Shown here piece after piece: positions 1 through 8,870 of a stretch of 64,000 nucleotides of DNA. Below the pieces are notes generated by a model. That model was not told the origin of the DNA, ran no database searches, and worked only from the letters and a program-made list of their open reading frames with translations. Position 1 is the first letter of the stretch. Each line of letters begins with the position of its first letter. The stretch is from Campylobacter hepaticus. GTDB lineage: Bacteria > Campylobacterota > Campylobacteria > Campylobacterales > Campylobacteraceae. The position numbers were made by a program, and so were the translations under genes. Location of the stretch: contig NZ_CP031611.1 in the NCBI RefSeq assembly GCF_001687475.2, forward strand, positions 186,001 to 250,000, given 5' to 3'.

Positions 1-428
1 AAAGCTCTAACCATGGCGCGTGCTAAAGTGCTGCTTCCACTTTCTTCGTAGACATCTTGATAAGCAGAATTTTTAATGGTTAAATGTAAAATTCTGTTTT
101 CTTTTTCATAAGAAACAGGGGCAAAAGCAAGGGTATATTGTCCGTTTTTATTTTTGTAAATATGAATTTGTAAATCATCACTAATAGGTATTAGAACTTG
201 TTCTATATTATTATTTTCATCTTTTAAAACTTGATATTTTATTTTGTAAGCTATATCAGAAGCAAGTTCTTGATCTTCTTTGTCAAGTCCATAATAAAGT
301 GACATAGGTATAGAATTTCTTTGTAGAAATTTAAGAAGGGTATCTCCATTGTCCCAAGTAAGTTCTTCAACGCTTAAAGCTGCAAAACTTTGGACTACAA
401 AGATAAATAAAAATAATAATTTTTTCAT
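1..428 (-). CDS. pgp3: Periplasmic M23-type peptidase (Pgp3-like), N-terminal part
   Basis: This is the N-terminal part of a minus-strand gene that runs off the left edge. Translation from the ATG at 428 gives a signal peptide (MKKLLFLFIFVVQSFAA) and then about 125 residues with LTWDNGDTLLKFLQ and a later stretch ending ESGSSTLARAMVRA. This matches my memory of the N-terminal region of Campylobacter Pgp3, a D,D-endopeptidase of the LytM/M23 family that trims peptidoglycan cross-links and supports helical cell shape. The zinc-binding catalytic domain would lie outside the window, so the activity is not seen directly. An AAGG ribosome site lies about 7 bases upstream of the ATG. The gene is divergent from the next one, and the 126-base gap must hold both promoters. 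Confidence 0.7.
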   Translation of the reverse strand, partial: MKKLLFLFIFVVQSFAALSVEELTWDNGDTLLKFLQRNSIPMSLYYGLDKEDQELASDIAYKIKYQVLKDENNNIEQVLIPISDDLQIHIYKNKNGQYTLAFAPVSYEKENRILHLTIKNSAYQDVYEESGSSTLARAMVRA

Positions 429-554
429 GGGATAACCTTAATTTATAAAGAATTTTTTGAATTTATAAAGCTATATTTTACTTTATTTTTCTTACAATTA
501 CTTAACAAAAAAGGATTATAATTTGAATTTTAATTTTTTATTTAAGGAGCAAAT

Positions 555-1286
555 TTGCTTAAGATTATGGTGTATTTTTTGGTTTTAAATTTAAGTCTTT
601 TTGCATTTGAATTTGATTTAAAACCTGTAAAAGATAAACTTTTAAAAGTTGATGATATTTACGGCTATATTAAAGATAGTTCTAATATTAAACTTCATTC
701 AAGTGGAATAGTAGTACAGCATTTTAAAAACTCGCAAAGTATTATAGCAAGAGTAAATGTTGTTGCCAAAGAAAATGGTTTAGCGAAATTGCAATTTGGT
801 GTTTTTTCTGATCTTCAACAAGAAGCGCTACCTTTACCAAATGTATTGCCTCAAATAGGTGATGAGGTTATTTTAAATTTTCTTTACGATAGAGGTTTAA
901 TTATTGCACCTAATGAGCAAATTTATAAACAACTTGTTGAAAAATTTCCTCAGATATATTTTACTCACATTGATATTTTTGGGGCACAGTTAATTAAAAC
1001 AGCGACCCTTTCTCCTAAGCGTTCAGATTTTAGACGCTTTTGTGCTGATAATGCAGTTGGAATTTTGGTTATAGCTTTAGAAAATAAAGCACAATTTGTG
1101 GATTGTCAAAATTTTAATAAACTTTATGAAGTACCTATACAAAAAGCAAATAGTGTTCAAATACCATTTTATTCGCGTATAGAAGGTTATAAAGCTAATT
1201 TTTTTGATTTTTCTTCTCAAGAAATAGGAAATTATTATCAATATTATAATGCTTTAATTAATTTAACTAAGGCAATAAATCAATGA
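555..1286 (+). CDS. Exported protein, PgbA N-terminal-like family
   Basis: This is a 243-residue protein with a hydrophobic N-terminal signal (MLKIMVYFLVLNLSLFAFEF), so it is probably secreted to the periplasm or cell surface. The start is a TTG at 555, placed 5 bases after a clear AAGGAG; no ATG fits better. The body (PVKDKLLKVDDIYGYIKD, then GIVVQHF) resembles the N-terminal domain of Helicobacter plasminogen-binding proteins PgbA/PgbB as I remember it. I see no enzymatic motif. Two cysteines occur in the C-terminal third (RRFCADN and FVDCQN). It overlaps the following glcD start by 4 bases, so the two are co-transcribed. Plasminogen binding itself is not shown and is only a family suggestion. 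Confidence 0.6.
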   Translation: MLKIMVYFLVLNLSLFAFEFDLKPVKDKLLKVDDIYGYIKDSSNIKLHSSGIVVQHFKNSQSIIARVNVVAKENGLAKLQFGVFSDLQQEALPLPNVLPQIGDEVILNFLYDRGLIIAPNEQIYKQLVEKFPQIYFTHIDIFGAQLIKTATLSPKRSDFRRFCADNAVGILVIALENKAQFVDCQNFNKLYEVPIQKANSVQIPFYSRIEGYKANFFDFSSQEIGNYYQYYNALINLTKAINQ

Positions 1287-2665
1287 AAAAAGAATTTGAG
1301 CAATATTTTAAAACACTTTTGGGTGATGAAAATGCTTATTTTGATGATATTCATAAAAGAGCTTATAGTTATGATGCAACAAGAAAGCATTATTTGCCCG
1401 ATGGAGTGCTATTTCCAAGATCTGAAGAAGATATTATTAAGATTTTAAAATTTTGTAATGAAAATAATATTATAGTCATACCTCGAGGTTCTGGATCTGG
1501 CTTTACAGGCGGTGCTTTAGCTGTTAATGGAGGCATAGTACTTGCTTTTGAAAAGCATATGAATAAAATTTTAGAAATTGATTTAGAAAATTTAGTAGCA
1601 GTTGTGCAACCTGGTGTTATTAATATGCATTTGCAAAAAGAAGTAGCCAAATATGGTCTTTTTTATCCACCTGATCCTGCTAGTATGGAATATTCAAGTT
1701 TAGGTGGGAATGTGAGTGAAAATGCTGGTGGTATGAGAGCTGCAAAATATGGGATTACAAAAGATTATGTAATGGCTTTAAGAGCTATTTTGCCTAGTGG
1801 AGAATTAATTCGTGCAGGTAAAAGAACTATTAAAGATGTTGCAGGTTATAATTTAGCAGGTATTTTGATTGCTAGCGAGGGTTCTTTGGCAGTTTTAAGT
1901 GAACTTACTTTAAAACTTGTCCCTTTACCTAAATTTACAAAAACAACTTTTTCTATTTTTCCAAGTGTAAAAAGTGCTATGAATGCTGTTTATAAAAGCC
2001 TTGCAAGTGGTATAAGCCCTGTATCTATGGAGTTTTTAGATAAACTTAGCATTCAAGCAGTGGAGCAAAAATTTCAAAAAGGTTTACCTATGGATGCGGG
2101 TGCTATTTTAATAGCTGATGTAGATGGTAATGTTAAAGAAGCTATTGATGAAGATTTAAAAAATTTAGAATATCATTTTTTAGAAGCCGGAGCTAGCGAA
2201 TTTAAAATAGCAAAAGATGAAAAAGAAGCTGCAGATATTTGGTTTATTAGAAGAAATTGTTCTCAAAGTATAGCTATATATGGGAATTTAAAACTTAATG
2301 AAGATATTACTGTTCCTCGTTCTAAACTTCCTGATTTGCTTGAAGGTATAGATGCAATTTCTAAAAAATATGGTTTTAAGATACCATGTTTTGGGCATAC
2401 TGGAGATGGAAATGTGCATACAAATGTTATGGTTTGTGATAAAAATGATAAAGAACAAGTAAAAAGAGCTTATGAGGCTGTTGAGGAAATTTTTAGACTG
2501 ACTATAGATCTTGGAGGAACTTTAAGTGGAGAACATGGAATAGGACTTTCTAAAGCCCCTTTTATGAATTTAGCTTTTTCTGATGCTGAAATGGAATTAA
2601 TGAGAAATATTAAAAAAGCTTTTGATCCAAAGAATATTCTTAATCCCTTTAAAATGGGACTTTAA
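1283..2665 (+). CDS. glcD: FAD-linked 2-hydroxyacid dehydrogenase, GlcD family
   Basis: This 460-residue flavoprotein belongs to the glycolate oxidase GlcD / D-lactate dehydrogenase family, which oxidises 2-hydroxy acids and passes electrons to the respiratory chain. The N-terminal PCMH-type FAD domain shows PRGSGSGFTGGA at about residues 67-78 and GGNVSENAGGMRAAKYG at about 141-157. The C-terminal domain shows the family signatures CFGHTGDGNVHTNV and GGTLSGEHGIG, which carry the substrate- and metal-binding histidines. Length is normal. The substrate cannot be read from sequence: glycolate, D-lactate and other 2-hydroxy acids are all possible. No glcE or glcF partner is adjacent. It overlaps the preceding gene by 4 bases and is followed after 11 bases by the YihY gene. 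Confidence 0.85.
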   Translation: MKKEFEQYFKTLLGDENAYFDDIHKRAYSYDATRKHYLPDGVLFPRSEEDIIKILKFCNENNIIVIPRGSGSGFTGGALAVNGGIVLAFEKHMNKILEIDLENLVAVVQPGVINMHLQKEVAKYGLFYPPDPASMEYSSLGGNVSENAGGMRAAKYGITKDYVMALRAILPSGELIRAGKRTIKDVAGYNLAGILIASEGSLAVLSELTLKLVPLPKFTKTTFSIFPSVKSAMNAVYKSLASGISPVSMEFLDKLSIQAVEQKFQKGLPMDAGAILIADVDGNVKEAIDEDLKNLEYHFLEAGASEFKIAKDEKEAADIWFIRRNCSQSIAIYGNLKLNEDITVPRSKLPDLLEGIDAISKKYGFKIPCFGHTGDGNVHTNVMVCDKNDKEQVKRAYEAVEEIFRLTIDLGGTLSGEHGIGLSKAPFMNLAFSDAEMELMRNIKKAFDPKNILNPFKMGL

Positions 2666-2676
2666 TAAGGAAAAAA

Positions 2677-3483
2677 TTGAAAAAAATTTTTACTATTTTA
2701 TTTTATTTACGTGATAAAGAGATTTTAAATTATGCAGCATCTTTAAGTTTTTATACTGTATTATCTTTAATACCTATATTGTTTGTATGTTTTTCAGTAT
2801 TTACTCAAATTTCTAGCTTTAAGGCTTATTATGAAAGGGCTAAACAAGTCATTTTTACTTTTTTAATACCTGCGCAACAAGATCTCGTAGCTACTTATAT
2901 TGATACTTTTTTAAAAAATAGTGTTAATTTAGGTATAGTTGGACTTATTGCTATGGTTTTCACATCCTTAGCCTTTTTTTCAGGCTATGATTTTGTGATT
3001 AAAAGTATTACTAAAAATGAATCTAAAGGTCTTTGGCAAAGTATTAGTTCATACTGGACGCTTTTAACTCTTGTGCCTTTAGGTCTTGGACTTAGTTTTT
3101 ATATTTCAGGTTTTATTCAAAAAACCTTAGATGATTATCACATAGCTTTTAATTTTTTTGAAATTTTACCTTTTGCTATTATTTGGATTTTGTTTTTGAT
3201 ATCTTATTCAAGTTCTGTTCATAAAGGTAGTTTTAGAAGTTTATTTTTTGTTTCTTTTGGTGCTGGAGCTATTTGGTATATAGTGAAAAATTTATTTGTA
3301 TATTATGTGGTTTATAATAAAACTTATGCTAGTGTTTATGGATCTTTTTCTACTATTTTATTTTTTTTCATTTGGATTTATATTTCTTGGATTATTTATC
3401 TTTTTGGGCTTAAATTTTATTATTTTTTAAATCATAATTATAATGAAGGGAATAAAATTCGCAAAAATACAAAAAAGCGATAA
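2677..3483 (+). CDS. YihY/BrkB-family inner membrane protein
   Basis: This 268-residue integral membrane protein of the YihY (UPF0761) family is often labelled ribonuclease BN, a name I regard as a legacy misassignment for this family. It has about six hydrophobic segments, with the typical N-terminal LRDKEILNYAASLSFYTVLSLIPILF and the later GSFRSLFFVSFGAGAIWYIVKN and VYGSFSTILFFFIWIYISWIIYLFG. The start is TTG at 2677 with AAGG 6 bases upstream. It is the last gene of the three-gene plus-strand run. Its last 57 bases overlap the 3' end of the convergent comEC gene. Function in the membrane is unknown; transport or envelope roles have been proposed for relatives. Confidence 0.75.
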   Translation: MKKIFTILFYLRDKEILNYAASLSFYTVLSLIPILFVCFSVFTQISSFKAYYERAKQVIFTFLIPAQQDLVATYIDTFLKNSVNLGIVGLIAMVFTSLAFFSGYDFVIKSITKNESKGLWQSISSYWTLLTLVPLGLGLSFYISGFIQKTLDDYHIAFNFFEILPFAIIWILFLISYSSSVHKGSFRSLFFVSFGAGAIWYIVKNLFVYYVVYNKTYASVYGSFSTILFFFIWIYISWIIYLFGLKFYYFLNHNYNEGNKIRKNTKKR

Positions 3484-4686
3484 AATTTTAAAACGTATTG
3501 ATATTAAAGAAATAAGAAGATAATTTATAAAGATCCAAAAAGGAATATTTATATAAGTCCCATAAAGTTTAAATTTGAAAAAATCATTTAAAATCCAATC
3601 AAATAAGTTTCCATGGTTTATAAAATGTAAGAACAATACTAAGGGGTAAAATATAATGAAAAATCCACTAAGAATAATACTTAAAATTTGCTGATAGCTT
3701 ATTAAGGGAAAAAAATAAAGTACTGGTAAAACCATAGCAAAAAAAGTCCAAATATTAATAAAAATGATGTTTATAAAGTTATTAAATTGTTTTGAAAAAT
3801 GATGTATGTATAAAAAAATATAAAAAATCCCTAAAATAGAAAATAAAAATCCTATATTAAATAAAAGTCTAGGATAAAGGCATATACATAATAAAATACT
3901 AGAAAAAAGAGTGAAAAAATTAATAATTTTTATATTTTTACATGCTAAATAAAAAATCCAAATACTCATAATTAAAGAGCGGATATAAGAAGGAACAAAG
4001 CCTATCAAATAAGAATAAGATAATAATAATAAAAAAACTAAAATACTTAAATCAAAACGTAAATTTCTATAAGGAAAATATCTTTTTTGTAAAAAACTAT
4101 AAAAGGGAGTTAAAATAAAAAAAATTAAACTAAAAAGCAAGCCTATGTGATAACCACTAATTGCTATTAAATGAGCTATACCATAATAATTTACATCATT
4201 TCTTAATTCTAAAGATACAGGTAATGCAAAAAATAATGCGCCATAAAATTCACGTATTTTTTTATTGCTGTGTTGGTTTAAAAAATAAGAAATAATAAAA
4301 TTATATTTTTTCTCCTTGAGTTTCTTAAAATCATAAGCAGGCGCATAAAAATTTTTACTAAGATAATCTTTAAAATTGATATTTTTGGTTATGATTTTAA
4401 GATTAAGGTATTGATTTTTGTTTAAATTTAAATCCTTAAAACTTGTTGTATAAAGGGTAAAATTTTGAGTTTGTATTTTTAAAACCCAGTATTTTTTATT
4501 ATTTTTATTATTTTTTGTGTATTGATTTATTAACAAAGCATTATCTATAGAATAATGTTTTTGACTTTTGAAATTTAAAAAATTGTAATATTCTAAAATA
4601 ATATTAAAAGTGAAAATAATAAAAACACATAAAAAGAAATAACGAAATTCTTTTAAAATTAAATAAAAAGAATTCCATAAAGGCAT
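3427..4686 (-). CDS. comEC: ComEC/Rec2-family DNA uptake channel protein
   Basis: This 419-residue polytopic membrane protein matches the competence domain of ComEC, the inner-membrane channel that brings single-stranded DNA into the cytoplasm during natural transformation. The signature GALFFALPVSLELRNDVNYYGIAHLIAISGYHIGLLFSLIFF holds the conserved H-L-I-A-I-S-G-x-H core. Many hydrophobic helices follow. The long C-terminal metallo-beta-lactamase-like domain of Bacillus ComEC is absent, giving a short form that I recall as normal for Campylobacter. The stop codon overlaps the convergent YihY gene by 57 bases. The ATG is coupled to the stop of the upstream dedA-like gene with a 1-base overlap. 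This gene is lysine- and isoleucine-rich even for this genome. Confidence 0.8.
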   Translation of the reverse strand: MPLWNSFYLILKEFRYFFLCVFIIFTFNIILEYYNFLNFKSQKHYSIDNALLINQYTKNNKNNKKYWVLKIQTQNFTLYTTSFKDLNLNKNQYLNLKIITKNINFKDYLSKNFYAPAYDFKKLKEKKYNFIISYFLNQHSNKKIREFYGALFFALPVSLELRNDVNYYGIAHLIAISGYHIGLLFSLIFFILTPFYSFLQKRYFPYRNLRFDLSILVFLLLLSYSYLIGFVPSYIRSLIMSIWIFYLACKNIKIINFFTLFSSILLCICLYPRLLFNIGFLFSILGIFYIFLYIHHFSKQFNNFINIIFINIWTFFAMVLPVLYFFPLISYQQILSIILSGFFIIFYPLVLFLHFINHGNLFDWILNDFFKFKLYGTYINIPFWIFINYLLISLISIRFKILSLFCIFANFIPFIIIMI

Positions 4687-5243
4687 TATTTTTTAGAAAA
4701 TTTATTTAGGTAAAGCCAGATTGCTCCTGCAAGTACAAATAAAAATAAAGGTGCAGCATAAGGATATAAGCTAAGCTTATTAAAAATAGTTTGAATAACA
4801 TGCCCAAAAAGGTAAGAAATAAGACCTAGAATAAAAGCCCATGCTAAACTTGCTAAAGTATTAATTATAAAAAAATGAGTAAAATTATATTTTGCTATAC
4901 CTGCTGCTATGGGAATAAAAGTTTTTAAGCCATAAATGAATTTTTGACTAATAAGTAAAATTATTCCATATTGTTTAATTTTTATCATGGCAAGGGCTAG
5001 TTTACGTCGGTGTTTTTTAAAATAAGGCATAATATCTTTTTTATAATATTTACCAAGAATAAAAAGCAAGGTTGAGCCTATAGTATTACCAACAAAAGCT
5101 AAAATAATGCAAAAGCTAAGATCCATTTTACCTTGAGAGCTTAAAACCCCTGCGGCTAAAATTCCAACCATTCCTCCACCTAAAGAATAAAAAAATAAAA
5201 TAATATAGCCATATTTAATTAAAGTATCTATCATATCTTGCAT
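4686..5243 (-). CDS. DedA-family membrane protein
   Basis: This 185-residue inner-membrane protein is of the DedA/SNARE-associated (VTT domain) family. Relatives are thought to act in lipid flipping (for example undecaprenyl phosphate or phosphatidylethanolamine transport). The VTT signature is visible: FYSLGGGMVGILAAGVLSSQGKMDL early, GNTIGSTLLFILGKYYKK in the middle and KFIYGLKTFIPIAAGIAKYN after it, where the conserved arginine-glycine pair is less typical. A final hydrophobic helix and a lysine tail close it. The ATG at 5243 follows an AAGG. It lies 9 bases after rny and overlaps comEC by one base, so these three are likely one transcript. The specific lipid substrate is unknown. Confidence 0.75.
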   Translation of the reverse strand: MQDMIDTLIKYGYIILFFYSLGGGMVGILAAGVLSSQGKMDLSFCIILAFVGNTIGSTLLFILGKYYKKDIMPYFKKHRRKLALAMIKIKQYGIILLISQKFIYGLKTFIPIAAGIAKYNFTHFFIINTLASLAWAFILGLISYLFGHVIQTIFNKLSLYPYAAPLFLFVLAGAIWLYLNKFSKK

Positions 5244-5252
5244 TATAGACCT

Positions 5253-6806
5253 TTACTTAGCGTATTCTACAGCTCTTAATTCACGTATAACATTAACTTT
5301 AATTTCTCCAGGATATTGCATTTTTTCTTGAATCTCAGCTGCTATTTCTTTTGCCAAGAGCACGCTTTCATCATCATTGAGTAATTGAGCATTTGCTATA
5401 ACGCGAATTTCTCTTCCAGCATTTATTGCATAAGCATTTTTAATCCCTTCTTTGCTTTTAGCAATCTCTTCGAGTTCGCTTACTCTTTTAAGAAAAACTT
5501 CTAAAACTTCTCGTCTAGCTCCAGGTCTTGCAGCGCTTAAAGTATCAGCCGCACAAACAGCAGCAGATTCTATGCTTATTGCTTCTTCATGTCCATGGTG
5601 TGCATAAATAGCATTAATCACTACTGGATGTTCTTTGTAGCGTTTACAAAGTTCAGCTCCTAAGTCTACATGGGATCCTTCAAAATCATGAGTGAGGGCT
5701 TTACCTATATCATGTAAAATTCCAGCACGGCGAGCTAAATTTTCATCACCACCGCATTCAGCAGCAATAATTCCTGCTAAATGAGCTACTTCTAAAGAAT
5801 GAGCTAAAGCATTTTGTCCATAACTTGCACGGTATTTTAATTTGCCTATGAGTTTAACAATTTCAGGATGTATTTTACTTAAACCTAAATCCATAATTAT
5901 GTTTTCACCTTCTTCTAAAATAGCATTATCAAATTCTTTGCAAACTTTTTCATGAATTTCTTCTATACGTGCAGGTTGAATTCTTCCATCTTCAACTAAA
6001 AGTTCAATAACTTTCGTAGCAATAACACGACGATAAAGGTTAAAACAGCTTACAATGATAGCCCCTGGGGTGTCATCAATGATAATATCTACTCCCAAAA
6101 CCATTTCTAAGGTTTTAACATTACGTCCTTCTTTACCAATAATACGACCTTTAAGATCATCATTTTTAATATTAATAACATTAATAAGCCTTTCAGCAGC
6201 AAATTCGCCAGCAAAACGAGAAGTAGCTTGTGCTATAATATAATTTGCCTTTTTTTTGGCTTCATTTTTTGCTTCTTCTTCATATTTTCTTACTATATGT
6301 GCGATTTGTTCACGAGAATTTTCTTCTACTTTTTTAAGAATAATTTCTTTAGCTTCGTTTTGTGTAAATCCTGTGGAGTGTTCTAAAATTTTTAAAACAT
6401 CATCAAGTTTTGCCTGATAATTCATTTTCAATTTATTCACATCAAATTCTAAATCTTGTATTTGTTTTTTAGATTTAGAAAGTTGTTCTTTGTCTTCTTT
6501 TAATTTCTCTTCTTCTTGTTGAAGTTTTTGTTCTTTTTTGGAAAGATCATCAAGTTTTTGATTAAAATCTTTTTGAATTTTATGAGCTTTTTCTTCATAT
6601 TTTTTTTTCACTTCTAATTCTGCATTTAAAATAGAATTGTTAGCATCTTTTAAAATAAGCTCTGCTTCATATTCTATGGCTTTAGCCTTAGCTTTAGCTT
6701 GTTCTACAAAAATTTCATATTTAGTATCATTGATTTTTTTTGCAATGAAATATCCTACACCAAGTCCAATTATAGCGGTTATACATGCGATAAGTGCTTC
6801 TATCAT
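5253..6806 (-). CDS. rny: Ribonuclease Y
   Basis: This 517-residue endoribonuclease starts mRNA decay at the membrane. It has an N-terminal membrane anchor (IEALIACITAIIGLGVGYFIA), a long charged coiled coil to about residue 200, a KH RNA-binding domain with GRIIGKEGRNVKTLE, and an HD hydrolase domain with the metal-binding HSLEVAHLAG and AGILHDIGKALTHD. Length and domain order are exactly those of the family. RNase Y is expected to be a main decay nuclease in this lineage, a role filled by RNase E in gammaproteobacteria. Its 5' end lies inside the 3' end of the upstream cyclo-ligase gene (80-base overlap in another frame), so translation of the two may be linked. Confidence 0.93.
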   Translation of the reverse strand: MIEALIACITAIIGLGVGYFIAKKINDTKYEIFVEQAKAKAKAIEYEAELILKDANNSILNAELEVKKKYEEKAHKIQKDFNQKLDDLSKKEQKLQQEEEKLKEDKEQLSKSKKQIQDLEFDVNKLKMNYQAKLDDVLKILEHSTGFTQNEAKEIILKKVEENSREQIAHIVRKYEEEAKNEAKKKANYIIAQATSRFAGEFAAERLINVINIKNDDLKGRIIGKEGRNVKTLEMVLGVDIIIDDTPGAIIVSCFNLYRRVIATKVIELLVEDGRIQPARIEEIHEKVCKEFDNAILEEGENIIMDLGLSKIHPEIVKLIGKLKYRASYGQNALAHSLEVAHLAGIIAAECGGDENLARRAGILHDIGKALTHDFEGSHVDLGAELCKRYKEHPVVINAIYAHHGHEEAISIESAAVCAADTLSAARPGARREVLEVFLKRVSELEEIAKSKEGIKNAYAINAGREIRVIANAQLLNDDESVLLAKEIAAEIQEKMQYPGEIKVNVIRELRAVEYAK

Positions 6807-7353
6807 TTTTTCTTTCTTTCTTATAATATTTTTTATAAGGGTTTATATATAATTTTCCAGAAATATCATGCTTTTGCGTTAAATTATACTGACTTAAAGC
6901 ATCAATACTTTGGACAAATATTATATGAGGTTTGTAGTTTAAATTTTCAAAAAATCTATCATAAAAACCTTGTCCATGTCCTATTCTTTTTAAATTTTTA
7001 TCAACGCCAATAACAGGCACAATAGCCATGTCAATTTTTGTTTTTAAAAAAGAATTCATGGGCTCTAAAACCCCAAACCTTTTTTTAATAAAAGGCAGTC
7101 TTAATTTTACAATTTTTAAACTTTTATCTTGCATAAATGGAACAAAAAGTTTATAATTTTTATTAAGAATATGACGAAATTTTAAGAAATTAGGTTCATA
7201 GTCTAAGGGAATAAAAATTAAAATATTTTTAGGTTTAAGTAATTTAATAATTTTTAAGCATTCTTGAAATATTTTAAAATCTTGCTTAAAATTTTGTTTT
7301 TTATGTTTTAACAAACGCATTTTTTGTAAATTTCTAAATTCTGTTTTTTTCAT
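6727..7353 (-). CDS. 5-formyltetrahydrofolate cyclo-ligase
   Basis: This 208-residue cytosolic enzyme converts 5-formyl-THF to 5,10-methenyl-THF using ATP, returning the storage folate to the one-carbon pool. The diagnostic GHGQGFYDRFF motif (nucleotide binding) is at about residues 126-136. The N-terminus is lysine-rich with KILIFIPLDYEPNF. The family normally ends near the NPYKKYY region; here the frame continues about 35 residues through the rny ribosome site and start, giving an unlikely-looking tail (RMYNRYNWTWCRIF). The tail is probably tolerated rather than functional. Start ATG at 7353. The gene is the first of the minus-strand run cyclo-ligase, rny, dedA, comEC and is divergent from the thioredoxin-like gene. 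Confidence 0.85.
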   Translation of the reverse strand: MKKTEFRNLQKMRLLKHKKQNFKQDFKIFQECLKIIKLLKPKNILIFIPLDYEPNFLKFRHILNKNYKLFVPFMQDKSLKIVKLRLPFIKKRFGVLEPMNSFLKTKIDMAIVPVIGVDKNLKRIGHGQGFYDRFFENLNYKPHIIFVQSIDALSQYNLTQKHDISGKLYINPYKKYYKKERKNDRSTYRMYNRYNWTWCRIFHCKKNQ

Positions 7354-7446
7354 GAATAAATGCCTTTTAAAAACTTATTATCTTATATATGTTATAATTT
7401 TACCATTTTTTATAAATTGAGAATTAAAAAGGAATAAATATAATCT

Positions 7447-8004
7447 ATGAAAATTAAAAAAATATTTTCATTAATGCTGATAATTTATTTATTTGTTGCC
7501 TGTGGTGATGATAAAAAAAAGCAACAAAAAGATACAAATATAAGCATGGAATTTACCTTATCACAAAGTGATGATATGAAATTTAATCTTAGTTTAATTG
7601 ATGGATCTTCTTTTTTAATAAAAAAAGAAGATCAAGATATAAATTTTATTTATAAAAACAAGGCTATTTTATTGGTATTTTTTACAACTTGGTGTAGTCC
7701 TTGTATTGCTGAAATTCCACATCTTAATAAATTGCAAGAAAAATATAAAAATGATTTTGATATAATAGGAGTTTTATTAGAAGATAAGACAAATGATGAA
7801 ATTAAAAATTTCATAAATCAGCACAAAATAGTTTATAAAATAGCTAATGGTGAAAATAATTATCTTTTAGTTAAGGCTTTAGGTAAAATAAATGGCATTC
7901 CTACTATGTTTCTTTACAACAAAGATTCTCAATTAATTAATCAATATTTAGGACTCATTCCTGAGGAAATGTTAGAAATTGATATACAAAAGGCTGTATT
8001 TTAA
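7447..8004 (+). CDS. Thioredoxin-fold lipoprotein, TlpA/ResA-like
   Basis: This 185-residue periplasmic redox protein is anchored as a lipoprotein. The N-terminus has a signal with a lipobox-like LFVAC at about residues 15-19. The thioredoxin domain shows LLVFFTTWCSPCIAEIPHL, with the WCxxC active site, and the cis-proline region GIPTMFLYN. This arrangement is typical of TlpA/ResA proteins, which reduce disulfides in apocytochromes c or other periplasmic clients. That role is inferred and no cytochrome maturation gene is adjacent. The stop overlaps the ftsY start by one base, so it probably shares a transcript with ftsY and radA. Confidence 0.8.
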   Translation: MKIKKIFSLMLIIYLFVACGDDKKKQQKDTNISMEFTLSQSDDMKFNLSLIDGSSFLIKKEDQDINFIYKNKAILLVFFTTWCSPCIAEIPHLNKLQEKYKNDFDIIGVLLEDKTNDEIKNFINQHKIVYKIANGENNYLLVKALGKINGIPTMFLYNKDSQLINQYLGLIPEEMLEIDIQKAVF

Positions 8005-8870
8005 TGTTTGATTTTTTAAAAAAAGGATTAGGTAAAACTCTTGAAAGTATAATTAACATTAAAGGTGAAAATAAAAAAATAACTAAGGAGTTGCTTGAAG
8101 AAATTTTGCTTGAAGCAGATGTAAGTTATGAGATAGTAGAAGAAATTATTTATTATTTACCGCCTCAAAATGAAGTTAAAAAAGCGGATTTAAAACGCGT
8201 GATGAGTTCTTATTTTCTTTATGAAACGTTGAAAAAACCTTATAATAAACCTTTTGTAGATCTTATTTTGGGTGTTAATGGTGCAGGTAAAACAACAAGT
8301 ATTGCTAAGCTTGCATATCTTTATAAGGAACAAAATCAAAAAGTTATTTTAGGAGCTTGTGATACTTTTAGAGCAGGGGCTATTGAGCAATTGAGACTTT
8401 GGTCTGAGAAAGTTGGGGTTGAAATAGTTTTAACCCAACAAGGTCATGATCCTTCTGCTGTAGCTTATGATACTATTAGTAAGGCTATAGCAAAAGGTTT
8501 TGATAGGGTTATTATTGATACAGCCGGACGCTTGCAAAATCAAAAGAATTTAGCTAGTGAGCTTGAAAAGATTGTGAGAATTTCTAATAAAGCTTTAGAA
8601 GGTGCTCCACATAGAAAAATCTTAGTTCTTGATGGTACTCAAGGAAATGCTGGAATTTTACAAGCAAAAGCTTTTAATGATCTTGTAAAGCTTGATGGAG
8701 TTATTATTACTAAACTTGATGGCACAGCTAAAGGTGGAGCACTTTTTGGCGTAACAAGAGAACTTGAGCTTCCTATTTTATATATGGGAGTGGGTGAGCA
8801 AATGACACATTTGCAAGAATTTGATGCAAATGCTTATTTAGATACTTTATTAGATCCTATTTTTGATTAA
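8004..8870 (+). CDS. ftsY: Signal recognition particle receptor FtsY
   Basis: This 288-residue SRP receptor GTPase delivers ribosome-nascent chain complexes to the SecYEG translocon. The N domain covers residues 1-85. The G domain shows GVNGAGKTTSIAKLA (G1), DTFRAGAIEQLRLW, DTAGRLQNQKNL (G3) and TKLDGTAKGGALF (G4/G5). The long acidic A domain of E. coli FtsY is missing; the protein begins almost directly at the NG core, which is usual for Campylobacter. It is tightly packed between the thioredoxin-like gene and radA with one-base overlaps at both ends. Confidence 0.96.
   Translation: MFDFLKKGLGKTLESIINIKGENKKITKELLEEILLEADVSYEIVEEIIYYLPPQNEVKKADLKRVMSSYFLYETLKKPYNKPFVDLILGVNGAGKTTSIAKLAYLYKEQNQKVILGACDTFRAGAIEQLRLWSEKVGVEIVLTQQGHDPSAVAYDTISKAIAKGFDRVIIDTAGRLQNQKNLASELEKIVRISNKALEGAPHRKILVLDGTQGNAGILQAKAFNDLVKLDGVIITKLDGTAKGGALFGVTRELELPILYMGVGEQMTHLQEFDANAYLDTLLDPIFD

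Noticed and set aside
3933-4020. Possible frameshift in comEC because of the short length
   Set aside because: The reading frame is continuous from start to stop. The short form without the beta-lactamase-like domain is what I recall for Campylobacter.
6055-6243. Plus-strand frame inside rny
   Set aside because: It is antisense to the KH domain of a strongly supported gene and has no start signal.
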